Shown one piece after another: positions 28,570 through 39,600 of a DNA stretch of 64,000 nt. Within the stretch, counting starts at the first letter, position 1; each line of letters opens with the position of its first letter. The notes under the pieces were generated by a model. That model searched no databases and was not told the DNA's origin. It was given only the letters and a program-made list of their open reading frames with translations. A program made the position numbers and the translations under genes. The DNA lies in assembly GCA_028554795.2 (NCBI GenBank), contig JAPYKE020000555.1:364764-428763 (forward strand), in the 5' to 3' direction. Origin of the DNA: Sinohyriopsis cumingii. Taxonomy: Eukaryota; Mollusca; Bivalvia; Unionida; Unionidae.

Positions 28570-31500
28570 ATGAACGAGTTTGAGAGATTATCCCAAACTA
28601 GGCCTGTTAAATATAAATTCAACCTCGACAGATTATCTCACTTGCCAGTGCGAGATTTGGTTGATCCGAAAAATAAAAGTTTGATCTCGAAAATTCACGA
28701 CGCCAAGAAAGAATTTTACACGGATGGTGCATCTCATACATGGTCAACGTTCAAGATTATACGCAACACTGACAAAGTCAGTGTCGACTCTGTCACGGAC
28801 GCCACAATGAATGACAAGCGAGCGGCAACTATCATTAACTACATCGCTGAATACGAGGGCAATCAAAAATATTTCTTCAGAGTAAAATTTATTGTATTAA
28901 CAGAAACAGGTAGTTGGATTATCCGTGACAAATATGATCCTATCCTTGGCAATAATAAAACTGTCATATTAAGTAAAAATTCCAGACCGGGTCTACTGAC
29001 GGGTATTGACAAACCGTATTATGAGCGAGCGTATCCTGTAACAGCGGTTATTTATGGAATCTTTGAGATAAATAAAAAACCCAACGTTGATAAACTAGCG
29101 CCGATGAAATTTTCAAGGTTAAATTGTGTAGCCGAACGAGTAATAGAACACTTTACAAACACGATGCGTGGAAATGGATTAACTGATTTAAGGCGTGAAA
29201 AAATAAACTCGTGGGCTGATTCAGTTAAGGATACCGGTGCTACAATAAAAGATGTTGCTGAGTTAGGAAAACTATTAAAATTTCCAATAACCGTAGCGAC
29301 AATAACGGGAGAGGTACTGTACGAATCTAAATATAAATCGAAAGGAGCTCCAATAAATATTATTGATCATAACGCGCATGCATGGACTAACGCAGTAACA
29401 ATATTTCCACGTGATCGAACTGTTAGATTTTACTCCGGAGGTATGTTTGATTTTATTAACGAAATAAGTAAAAACGATCCTGTATCAGTATGGTTATTTA
29501 AAAGTAATGAGGAAGGTGAATTTGATCAGTTTGTCAGACCAAACGGTGAAATATATCGAACAGAATCCCTCCATGACGAGATGAAAAATCTCGCGGAGAA
29601 GATTTTAGAGTGCAAGCACGTGGAAAATACTGACAAATTACTAACTAATTGTTTTACCGTTCCATCTCTTGCGGCTCATTTTGCTAGAGAAAAAAATTCA
29701 TGGAAACCAACACGATTTGATTTACTCGAGGACGTACGCGCAAGCTGCGTCGAATACGGACATGGCGGATTATGGAATACCAAATACAATTACAATGATG
29801 TTATTTCGGTTGATATGGCTGCATGTTATCCAGGAAGTTTTCTAGGATACGGAGATTGTTCTGTATACTTTAAAAGATTTGGTCACCCAACAAACGAGAT
29901 GATGCGAGTGGCAATTAATGGACCATTACCTGATTTTGATCTGACTGGATTCGCCTGTATTGAATCATTCGAGTTTAACGAAAATCTTCACAAGATTTGT
30001 TATGTTTGGTTTGGTAGACATTTTTGTGAAAAACGTTGGGCACCTATAGTTTTATTACGATATATGCTAGATTGTGCGATACTGATATCGTTGGTGGTCA
30101 GTGAGGCGATTATATCATATCATGCACAGACCAAAGTTTGGTTGCCCATGTCAGATTCTGAAGTTATTAGCGAGTTTAAGGATGATATTCCTAATAAACT
30201 CAAAACCGCAAAAGATCTCGGTAGAAAAATTATAGGTAAATTTACTCAAGGTGGTGCATATGATTATAAAAGACATCACGCACGATTAATTCTAGATGAT
30301 GCCGAGTACGATTTTATAATTGCTGATACAACAGCGAAAAATATATTTGTAAATCGAGAAAGTGTTTATTTATCCGACGGAACAAAATTGGGTACGATCG
30401 TTAGTTACATAAATGATGTCTCCCCACAATATACTCATCTAAGATCTTCCATGTTGGCTTATGTTTCTATAAATTTATTATCGATGATTAATAGATTTCC
30501 TGAGACCGTAGTCAGAGTCGCAACAGACTCATTTTATATTTCAAGTAAATATTTAGAACCTGTTATGAAATTTACAAGTAATGATGAACGATGGGGTTCG
30601 TGGAGAATAAAAAAGGAACTATTACACAATTATGCAGAATCAGCAGATGTTCCAATGAGAGATTTTTATCGTAAGGGTAATAAAATATCAGAAATGTCGA
30701 AAGCACCATCGTTGAGTGATCCAATAACTAGATATAAGACAGTATATCTCAATGGACCTGGTGGATGCGGCAAAACGACTCGAGCGATTAATGTTTTTAG
30801 AAATTCAGATATAATCGTGCTGACACCCACACATAGACTTGCACGTGAGATGAAACAGCGGCAAGTACAATCGTGTACGTATCATAGTTTCTTTCGGTGG
30901 CGCGGAGATACATGGACTCCTGAACGGATGGGAGAAAAATATATACCTAAAATAATTATTTGGGATGAGATATGCACGGTGTCATTGGATACATTAAAAA
31001 TGTTTCTTGATTGGTTGTTGACGAAAAATACCGCTATAATAATGTGTGGCGATCATGGTCAACCACCGCCTTTTGTTGGACCATCTCCACATGATTGGTT
31101 AAAAAATTTCGTTGATTATTACGAAGAAATAGATGATGATCATAGAGCTCTCGATGCAAATTTAAAGGAGTTTAAAAAATTAATCAGATTACAATCAAAC
31201 AAAATTCAGTGTGAAATAATACGTGGAGTGATCTCAGAGACCTCAATGAGTGATTTTGTAAATTTATGGAGACCCACCGATTTGATCGTAGCAAGTAGAA
31301 AAATAATCAGAGACAATTTACAACAACAGTTATTTCAACTACATAAAGAAAAATACTCAGAATTACCCGTACCGTTGTGTTATAGAATATCAGATACACG
31401 AAAACAGAATATTAATGTTGATATTCCAGGACAGACTGAGAGGCAAAATCTCGTATTAAATGATATTGTCGCTGTTGATATCAGTGTGGTCGAAGATGTA

Positions 31501-31987
31501 TTACACGCTGACAAATCTCCATGGGTGTTGGGATACGCCATGACAATCCACTCGTCTCAGGGTTAACTATTCCTGATACACGAGTCTGGATTGTAGACGA
31601 TCGCATCGAGTGGTCAAATTTAGTTTATTTAGCGGTATCGAGGGTCAGAAATATATCTCAATTACGTAGAATTATAATTCCTGAAATCGTTGATAAATTT
31701 AACATAATCGACGATGATATAATAAGAAAAAAATTAATCGGATACAAACAATCTGACAAAAAAATAAACGTGACTTTGATCTTGATGTTGAATTTATTAT
31801 TGAGTTAAAACAGCAGCAGAACAATCATTGCGCCAGTTGCAATTGCATAATGCTGTGGAGGTATTCGAGTAATGATTCAAGACAATTTACCGTAGATAGA
31901 AAAGATAATAGTCGCGGTCATACACGAGAAAATACCATGTTAACCTGTCTTGAGTGTAATCGACGTAGAGGCGCTAGTGCTAGTTAA
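28570..31987 (+). pseudogene. DNA polymerase B - SF1 helicase - HNH-like fusion (two frameshifts)
   Basis: 998 codons are open from 28570 to 31566. Polymerase motifs are A at Asp415 (DMAACYPGSF), B around GRKIIGKFTQGG, and C at Thr652-Asp653-Ser654 (ATDSFY). No exonuclease DIET motif is evident. The helicase follows, with Walker A GPGGCGKT (729-736), Walker B WDEI (Asp799) and GDHGQPPP (827-834). After HSSQG at 31563 one base is missing: the last helicase motifs (VYLAVSR) read on in another frame. A second shift at the A-run near 31757-31764 leads into a Cys/His segment (CASC...CLECNRR), an HNH-like zinc domain, ending at 31987. The product would replicate the element and unwind DNA. From memory, similar fusions occur in Rhizophagus genomes. 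Confidence 0.85.
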
Positions 31988-31997
31988 GTGATCGAAA

Positions 31998-32966
31998 TCA
32001 CTGAAGTGATTTTGGCGGTAGTTGTGTATCCGTGGGAATTATTTGTAGTTGTTCACGTACAAATCCACGTTGAGGAGCAGCCGAATCTAATCTGTAGATT
32101 GCAGGTCTACCTGAGGATCTTGTCACGGTAGATATTTTGTGTGTGGTAACACTCCAAATAGGATCAGTCGCTCTTCGTTTACCACCTTCAAGTGCACCAG
32201 GCTCATATAAATATCTAACTGTAACATCACCCAATATTTTCTGTTTTTTAACATCTTTTCGTTGTGTTGGTATATTTTTTTTTGTAATTGCATGAATGGG
32301 TTTCATGTTGGTTGTTCGTGTGATCTCATTATTTAATGCAGCTATCACGCTTGGTAATCTTGCAACCCATTCGCGAGATCTTTTATCTTGAATAAATTCC
32401 CTCGCGTATTGATATCCAAATAACCGCTCAGCAAGTGTTCGATTAAATCGCTCAACAATTGCTTGATCACGGTGAATTGCAGTATGACCTCGTCGTATTT
32501 TGGTATTATGTCGTTTCATCAACGATGATACTGGACCAAGAAATTCCTTACCAGGATCAACCTGTAGTAGCTGTGGCCATCGCAGACCACCTTGTGGTCC
32601 GAGTCCTCGTTGATAAATTCGTTCAAACGCATCGGCTACTTCAGATGATGTTTTCGCTGATAGCGGCTCTGCTTCTTTATATCTACTTGCAACATCAACT
32701 ACGGTTAGCGCGTATTTGTACGTTTTTCTACGCACAGTATCATGCGGTAAAAACAGAATATCAGCTTGATGAACTTCATTAGGAACACTGACATCGAAAT
32801 ACGCGTACTGAATTCGTTTAGGACGTGGTAGATAAATTTGCCATATTGCTTGTTTGGATAACCACGTTTTAGCAGTAGAATGTTTAACCGCTGCTGCATC
32901 AGCAAGTTTACCAATTGCTTCTTTGCCTCTCCAGTATCCTCTTGGTGAATAATAAATCGATTTCAT
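31998..32966 (-). CDS. RVE (retroviral-type) integrase
   Basis: 322 residues, intact. The DDE triad is Asp69 (HQADIL), Asp137 (QVDPGKEF) and Glu172 (AIVERFNR). The N-terminal region lacks a clear HHCC finger but begins with the YYSP...W segment usual in Polinton integrases. A C-terminal SH3/chromo-like region (about 245-310) could bind target DNA. It inserts the element and makes the short target duplication seen as ACCCA. It ends 10 bp from the convergent polymerase gene and starts 2 bp after the phospholipase stop, so the two minus-strand genes are probably co-transcribed. Present only in copy C. Confidence 0.92.
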   Translation of the reverse strand: MKSIYYSPRGYWRGKEAIGKLADAAAVKHSTAKTWLSKQAIWQIYLPRPKRIQYAYFDVSVPNEVHQADILFLPHDTVRRKTYKYALTVVDVASRYKEAEPLSAKTSSEVADAFERIYQRGLGPQGGLRWPQLLQVDPGKEFLGPVSSLMKRHNTKIRRGHTAIHRDQAIVERFNRTLAERLFGYQYAREFIQDKRSREWVARLPSVIAALNNEITRTTNMKPIHAITKKNIPTQRKDVKKQKILGDVTVRYLYEPGALEGGKRRATDPIWSVTTHKISTVTRSSGRPAIYRLDSAAPQRGFVREQLQIIPTDTQLPPKSLQ

Positions 32967-32968
32967 TA

Positions 32969-33479
32969 TTAATTACCAGCCCTAAGCGCTAATTTACCTT
33001 TCATTGCGGATCTTACTAACCAATTAGCTAATGATTCTCTAATATTTTTATTTTTTATAGAATTTAATGCATGAATTAATTTTACATCTGCAATATGCCT
33101 ATGTTGTAGATTTTGACTTTTATAAGCTACATCATGAGCACGACAAGCTCGATCAATAGCCTTTATTGGTTCCTCGCCTGGTTTTGGTTGATCTTGATTA
33201 TCGAGCCTGATATCAAGTCTGGTACCAGGACCGCGATAATTATATCCCGGTAGATGTTTTTCTCCACTGTATTTAGCCCATGGAGCACCTGGAAACTTTG
33301 ACATCAAATTAGCAATATCACCACCGCGCTTATTAGGTAAAAACGAAAATTTCTTTCTACCGCATACAGAACATTTTCCACCATACGCTATTTTTTTTTT
33401 TTTTTTTTTTTTTTGTTGTAACCGTAGCTAAATCAGTAGTTGGAGTTTTAACTTTACAGCGTAAGCAATATAAATTCAT
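32969..33479 (-). pseudogene. Phospholipase A2 protein with N-terminal zinc ribbon (frameshift at poly-T)
   Basis: The frame starts at the ATG ending at 33479 (MNLYCLRCK) and is shifted at a run of 24 T (33391-33414), which encodes lysines. After it, a second CSVCG pair completes a zinc ribbon. Residues then read YNYRGPGTRLD, a calcium-loop motif, and AIDRACRAHDVAY, with the catalytic His-Asp pair. This is the parvovirus VP1-type PLA2 fold that breaches endosomes during entry; in Polintons it is an expected virion component. The downstream part alone is open from 33307. The run length may be a sequencing or replication slip. Confidence 0.8.
33391..33414. repeat. Poly-T run of 24 inside the phospholipase gene
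   Basis: A homopolymer in the coding sequence (poly-A on the sense strand, encoding lysines). It is the site where the upstream and downstream phospholipase frames differ by one base. Confidence 0.9.
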
Positions 33480-33491
33480 GTTATAAAATAT
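33480..33491. promoter_or_regulatory. 12-bp shared start region of phospholipase and ATPase genes
   Basis: GTTATAAAATAT separates two opposed start codons. It contains a TATA-like core readable on both strands, so promoters must overlap the coding sequences or lie at the start codon itself. Confidence 0.5.
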
Positions 33492-34157
33492 ATGGATATA
33501 ATTGATTTCTCAGCAACAAGAAAACGAGAGCCAGTTAAACACCATCCTGCGCTACCAAATTCCATCAGAATGATTATCATAGGACCATCTGGATCGGGTA
33601 AGACGCAATTATTACTTAATCTGATAATGAGATGGTTGAAATGGGATAAATTGTATTTAGTAGCACCATCCGCTGATGATCAACGATGTTATGATGTACT
33701 TAAAGATTTCAATGAAAACGCACGATTACTGGATGAAGGTAATGATGTTATAGAGTTTATAACCGATATTGATGAAGCACCATCCGTAGATTCCATAGAC
33801 GGATTTATTAATAATTTAGTTGTATACGACGATGTGATGCTAGATAAACAATCAAATCCAGCCAGAATATTTTCCCGAGGTAGACATAAAAATACAGACG
33901 TGATCTATGTTACTCAACAATATACACAAATTCCGAAGGTGATCAGAGACAACTGCAACATTTTAGTTGTGTTTAATGGCGTAGACACACACACACTTAG
34001 AAATATTCATCAAACTTGGTGTGGTGGTGACATGGATATAATTAAATTCAAAAATTTCTTCTCACGAGCGCAAGCTACTCCGCATGGATTTATAACAATA
34101 AATTTACATGATCCAAGAACAAGATATCGTGTGGGTCTTGATAAAATATTTGGGTAA
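33492..34157 (+). CDS. A32/FtsK-type genome-packaging ATPase
   Basis: 221 residues, intact. Walker A is GPSGSGKT at 31-38, Walker B is LVVYDD at 109-114, and a sensor-like DVIYVTQQY follows at 136-144, with the conserved RGRHKNT just before it. This is the compact packaging ATPase shared by Polintons, virophages and large DNA viruses; it pumps DNA into the capsid. It lies between the phospholipase gene and the right TIR. A decayed relative of this gene alone lies at 57096-57594. Confidence 0.92.
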   Translation: MDIIDFSATRKREPVKHHPALPNSIRMIIIGPSGSGKTQLLLNLIMRWLKWDKLYLVAPSADDQRCYDVLKDFNENARLLDEGNDVIEFITDIDEAPSVDSIDGFINNLVVYDDVMLDKQSNPARIFSRGRHKNTDVIYVTQQYTQIPKVIRDNCNILVVFNGVDTHTLRNIHQTWCGGDMDIIKFKNFFSRAQATPHGFITINLHDPRTRYRVGLDKIFG

Positions 34158-34175
34158 CAGGGGTGATGATAAAAT

Positions 34176-34746
34176 TAAATTTAATTAAAAAGATATCATT
34201 CATATAATGAACAACTGTGCGTGGCTGCGTCAAGGAACCACTAACAAATGTAATAAAAAATGCCGTGGAGAATATTGCAAGAAACATAATTATCTTATAA
34301 AGAAAAACCTTCATGCTGGTCCACGAAGTTGTGTTGGTTGTAACAACGGCGTTAGAGGATTATATCAGATTTGCAAAAATTGCAGTGGAGATCGATACAG
34401 AAGTTTGATGAACTATTACAGAAAAAGAAAGAACATAAATCCAAAAATAGAAAAACCACCATCAGAACTTGAATATTACTTGAAACATAGAACAAATAAA
34501 GATGAAACAGATGAAGATGAAACAGATGAAGATTCCCATGATTCACATGAAAAGAAAAATATTCATCAAACTTAAAATTTCTTTTACAACATGGATAGCA
34601 GCAGAGAGGGGGCGTCTACAATTCTGTTTGGGACAAACAATAATCGTAGACGTGGTATTGACCTCTATGAGTGGTCACTATTTTTTTTTGGTCCAAACAC
34701 AAGGGTGACCACTCCCTTAAGTGGTCTGTTCACCCTCTCTGCTGCT
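34176..34746. repeat. Right terminal inverted repeat, copy C
   Basis: Mirror of 19540-20110, ending CTCTCTGCTGCT. It is followed by ACCCA and host DNA. The terminal palindrome occupies 34597-34746. Confidence 0.93.
34207..34575 (+). CDS. TIR-encoded zinc-binding protein (right copy)
   Basis: 122 residues. CNKKCRGEYCKKH and two further Cys pairs (SCVGC, ICKNC) form two probable zinc sites. A basic helix (RYRSLMNYYRKRKN) follows, then an acidic tail with repeated DETDED. Because the whole gene lies in the TIR, a complete element has two copies, both transcribed outward. One substitution (Ser for Gly) separates it from the left copies. It is a paralogue of the 99-aa protein at 28227-28526. A DNA-end-binding or transcription role is attractive but inferred. 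Confidence 0.7.
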   Translation: MNNCAWLRQGTTNKCNKKCRGEYCKKHNYLIKKNLHAGPRSCVGCNNGVRGLYQICKNCSGDRYRSLMNYYRKRKNINPKIEKPPSELEYYLKHRTNKDETDEDETDEDSHDSHEKKNIHQT

Positions 34747-34751
34747 ACCCA
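34747..34751. repeat. Target-site duplication, right (ACCCA)
   Basis: Matches 19535-19539. Removing the element and one ACCCA would leave an uninterrupted host sequence GAATACCCATGGGG. Confidence 0.75.
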
Positions 34752-35463
34752 TGGGGCCATACATGTGAGATGTTGAAAATTGCACAACCATAAAGAACAG
34801 TAACCTGTTCAAGCTAGTTATGCATATGCGTTTCAGACAGCAGGCAATGAAAGGAGTTCACAGCACAGAATAATATTCGTACACAGAGGAGGAGGATCAT
34901 ATTAAATTCACAAACAATTAACACATTTATGCTCATCGGGAACATCAGAAAATCCCCATACAACATAATTAAGTGTATGTAGATCTCAAGTTGGCAGAAC
35001 CACTGAGCAACAAAAGAATAAAAAGACAAACTTTTATATCATGCAGATGTATGACAAAATGATGTACATGTTCTCTATGTGCAAAAATTAAATGACATTA
35101 AACATAAGAGACTGACTTATCTGTGTAAACTCAAAGCAAGATGGATAAAATTTGTCCTGTTTGTGTTCGGTTCTTCCTATGTATATTTTCATTATGGTGG
35201 TATTTTCTGCAGACCTTTAGGCATTTAGTTCCAAGCCATCGTTTGGTATTTGTATTGCGAAATGGATAACTAAAAAAGTATATTATCAGTACAATACATT
35301 TTAAGCACTGGCAGGGCTGAACAAATCCCATAGCCCGACGTCCCGGACTAGTCATTTTTGAAGTCGGACAAGTAACATTTTCCAAGTCGCTAGTCCGGGA
35401 CAAGTGCTTTTTAAAAAAGTCGGGCTTGTCCTTATTTTCGTGCTTTAATCACTATATCTACCT
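34752..35463. other. Host flank, no gene recognised
   Basis: AT-rich sequence without a supported gene. At 35330-35430 nested inverted repeats are seen (AGCCCGAC...GTCGGGCT and CCCGGACTAG...CTAGTCCGGG), which could be part of an unrecognised repeat family. Confidence 0.5.
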
Positions 35464-35885
35464 TTGGTCTCACTGGATAGTTTCGCATTTTGACACGCAC
35501 CCCCCCCCCCAAGTTTTAAGGTAGAAGGCATGAACCTAATTATTACAAGCCTAGCATTTATAAATTCACACATACATTAAATCTATAATGTGGTTTAGAT
35601 TTACTTTTTCTTAGGCATGGAAATAGGTTGGCTTGTTGTGACTGCCTGTCATAGATTTGCATTGGAGATCAAATGCGTAGCTTGGGCTGCAAATGAGTTG
35701 TCGACTTGGCTTACGTATTTATGTGTGTCTGCTACAGAGGTAAATATTTAAATCTAGATGGTTGAGGGGTGATGAAAAGTATGCTAATTTGTTATCGTAC
35801 TAGTGAACTTTATTCATGCATAAGGCACATAAACTGATTCTTTTAGCTGCCTTGTCACAGAAAAATATTAAACATAGCTATTACT

Positions 35886-35897
35886 TGTCAAAAATGA
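35886..35897. repeat. LINE target-site duplication, left
   Basis: TGTCAAAAATGA, repeated perfectly at 40630-40641. Confidence 0.85.
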
Positions 35898-36595
35898 TAG
35901 AGATTTACATCCCAAACCCCCTTCGGTGTTATAAGTGTAAAAAATACGGCCATCACGAAGACCGCTGCTCAAAAAGCCAAATATGTGGCCGATGCGGAGA
36001 CCATGCTCATCAGGAATCTGATTGTAGAGCAACTCCGCATTGTGTCAACTGTGGAAAGGAGCACCACGCCAGTTCCAGGGATTGTGATACCTGGAAACCG
36101 GAGAAGGAGATACAGAGGGTAAAATATACATCTAACATACCCTATCCAGGCGCCAGAAAACTCGTTCAGGCCAAAATAGCCCATCCTGGCCCATCCTTCT
36201 CCACTGTAGTGAAGAACAATCCGAAAACAACAAAGGACGCTCAAACACAAACAGAAGCACCCAATTCAACACCAAATTCAAACACACCCCCCATTACCAA
36301 GCACAGAAAAACACGGCATCTACTTAGACTACATTTAATAATACCCAACCACCGAAATCACCAAAAAGTAAAAAATCTCACGGAAACAGACAACAAAAGG
36401 AGTCAGATGACCCCATCAAACTATATAACAGGTTTGGAGACATTGAGAGCATGGATGCAGAAGAAACTGCTTCATGTGCTCAAGGTAGCTCCAGACCTAC
36501 AAACAAAAAATTCACCCCCGTACTTCCTCCAGAGAAATAACCACACAAATTGCCTCCGCGAAAAGTCTAATCTAGGTCCACAATCTTCAATTTAA
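35898..36595 (+). pseudogene. LINE ORF1 (gag-like) C-terminal part
   Basis: Three zinc knuckles in a row: CYKCKKYGHHEDRC, CGRCGDHAHQESDC and CVNCGKEHHASSRDC. A polar, Pro/Thr-rich region follows. The RNA-binding N-terminal part is missing because of 5' truncation. The stop is 7 bp before the ORF2 start. Confidence 0.8.
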
Positions 36596-36602
36596 AAGGC
36601 TA

Positions 36603-39600
36603 GTGAAGAACACCATCATACAATGGAACTGTCGAGGACTTAAAGCAAATTACAATGATATTCTCCTACTTTTAAACGAGCATGATCCAGCAGTACTATG
36701 CCTTCAAGAAACATTCTTAAAAGATATGGACAACATCACATTTAAAAACTACTCCCTGTTTAACACCTACTCCCAAAATGTTGACAGGGCCTCATGAGGA
36801 GTTTCTGTTATTGTGAACAAGAGAGTCCCTCATAGCGTCATCCCTTTAACCACAAATTTGCAAGCCATTGCTGTAAGCGTCACTCTTCATCGAGTGATTA
36901 CAGTTTGCTCTATTTACTTACCACCAAACACAAACCTAGTACCAAACGAATTAGACAACCTTGTTCAACAGCTTCCCGCGCCATTTGTTTTCCTCGGGGA
37001 TTTTAATGCCCATAACATTTTATGGGGATCAAATCATATAAGTGACAGAGGTCACAAAGTTGAAGACTTTATTTCTAGACACGATCTGTGTCTATATAAC
37101 ACCAAAACACCAACATATTTACACCCAGGAACGGGTACATACACGTGCATCGATTTGATTTGACAATCGATTTGACAATTTGTTCTTCTTCGCTGCTTTT
37201 GGACTATGAATGGAAGGTCGCTGAGGACCTTCACAGCAGTGATCACTTTCCACTATTCCTTGAAAATATTAAGTCTACAATTGATGACGTAATTGCACAA
37301 TGGAATATAAAGAAGGCCAACAGGACTAAATTTTAAACACTCTGCAAAACTAGGCTGAATGCAGGTACAGTTTTCAATCTTAATGACCCTATTCAACATT
37401 TTACATCTATTTTATTAGAGATTGCAGAAGAATCCATTCCCAAGTCCTCGCCGAATTGCAAAAGAACCCCAAAACCTTGGGTCACTAAGGAATGTAAGGA
37501 AGCCATTAGACAACGCCGAGAAGCATTGAAAAAATGTTAATAATAATCCGACGCCCGAAAACTTAAATATATATCGTATTGTTCGGGCCAAAGCTCTCCG
37601 CACAATCAAAGAAAGTAAAAGAGCATCATGGAAGCAATGTTTCCTCTTTAAACTCTCGTTCCTCTGTTAAGAAAGTTTGGGACACTATACGCAAAATAAA
37701 CAGAAAGAGAAAACAAAATCGACATCTGACACTGAAGAATAACAACTTTAGTTCAAAACATGACATTGCAAATGCTCTTGCTGACAGTTTCTCCAAAAGT
37801 TCATCATCATCTAATTATTCAGAAGCCTTCCGTAAACTTAAAACTCTAAAAGAAAAGTCACGTTTAAAATTCACATCCAACAACTCGAAAAGTTATAATC
37901 AACTGTTCTCACTATCGGAGCTTAGGAAGGCTTTAGGTAAGGCCCATAATACATCCGCTAGGCCTGACGAAATACATTACAGTTTTTTTTAAACACCTTC
38001 CAGAATCGTCATTAACATCTCTTTTGAAACTCTTTAATGATTTATGGATTACTGGTAATGTACCAAAAATCTGGAAAGAAGCAACTGTAATACCAGTTCC
38101 CAAACCAGGTAAAGATATTGAAGATCCCAACAGCTACCGACCTATTGCACTCACCAGCTGTGTGTGCAAAACAATGGAACGAATGATCAATTCTCGGCTT
38201 GTCTGGTACATGAAAACCAATAATTTAATATCTCCTTTCCAAAGTGGCTTTCGATATGGCCGTAGCACCAATGATCATCTGGTTAGACTGGAAACATTTA
38301 TTCGCGATGCATTTATTAAGAAAGAACATTTAGTAGCGGTTTTCATTGATTTAGAAAAGGCCTATGACACGACATGGAAGTACGGGATACTAAATGACCT
38401 GCACGATATAGGTCTAAAATCCATCTGCCCTATTTCATATTCAACTTTCTCTCAGACAGAGAATTCAAAGTACGAGTGGGCTCTACCCTCTCAGATCTGC
38501 ACGAGCAAGAGATGGGTGTGCCCCAGGGTAGTATTTTATCTGTGACGCTCTTTAACATCAAAATTAATAGCATCACCAAGTGTTTGGCTCCTGGTGTGGA
38601 TTGCTCGTTATACGTTGATGATTTTCTAATATGTTATCGATCAAAGCACATGCATACAATTGAAAGACAACTGCAGCAAAATATAAACAAGATTCAAAAT
38701 TGGGCCAATGCAAACGGTTTCAAATTCTCGAAATCAAAAACGGTATGCATGCATTTCTGTCAGTTACGAAGACATCACGATGAACCGAACCTCACGCTGG
38801 ATGGAACACCTATTCCAGTTGTTGAGGAAACAAATTTTGTAGGTACAATCTTTGACAGAAAACTGACCTTTATTCCACACCTACAGAACTTGAAAGCTAA
38901 ATGCTTAAAAGCACTTAACCTACTTAAAGTAGTAACTCACACTGACTGGGGTGCTGATAGAAAAGTCATCCTGAATTTATACAGAACGTTTATTCGCTCC
39001 AAACTGGACTATGGTTGCGTTGTGTATAGTTCAGCCAGAAAATCGTGTCTTAAAATGCTTGATCCAATTCATCATCAGGGAATAAGACTGGCTCTGGGAG
39101 CATTTAAAACATCCTCGTGTGAAAGCCTGCAAGTTGAAGCGAACGAACCCCCGTTATCGCATCGTAGAGAAATGTTTTCCGCACAGTATGCTCTCAAATT
39201 AAAATCAAACCCTCTGAATCCTGCTTTTTCGGCTGTTTTTCAACCCAAATACAAAACCTTATACGAAAATAAACCAAACGCCATACCTCCCTTTGGCATT
39301 AGAATATCATCCAGCCTTGACAGTTCAAAAATTGATCTTTCTACAATTCAGAAAACGTCCATCTCCGAAACACCACCCTGGCTACTTAAACAACCAAAAG
39401 TACTTTTTACGCTTCACGATGGAAAAAAAATCTGAGACAAACCCTTCCAACTTCCACAACTGTTATCAAGAACTCCTCACCGAATATAAAAACTACACAA
39501 GAATTTATACCGACGGCTCAAAGGATGAGGGAAAGGCTGCTGCAGCCTTCGTTTGTGGACATCACAGAACGCAAGTTCGCTTATCAAATGGAACATCAAT

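Larger units (their letters stand above)
19540..34746 (+). mobile_element. Polinton-like element, copy C (structurally complete, 15.2 kb)
   Basis: Both 571-bp TIRs and a 5-bp ACCCA target duplication are present, and the ends follow the AG...CT rule. The set of family-B polymerase, RVE integrase, packaging ATPase, adenain-like protease and jelly-roll capsid protein defines the Polinton/Maverick group of integrating viruses. Virion genes occupy the left half (mostly plus strand); replication, integration and packaging genes occupy the right half. Several genes carry frameshifts or stops, so it is complete in structure but probably not autonomous now. Confidence 0.93.
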
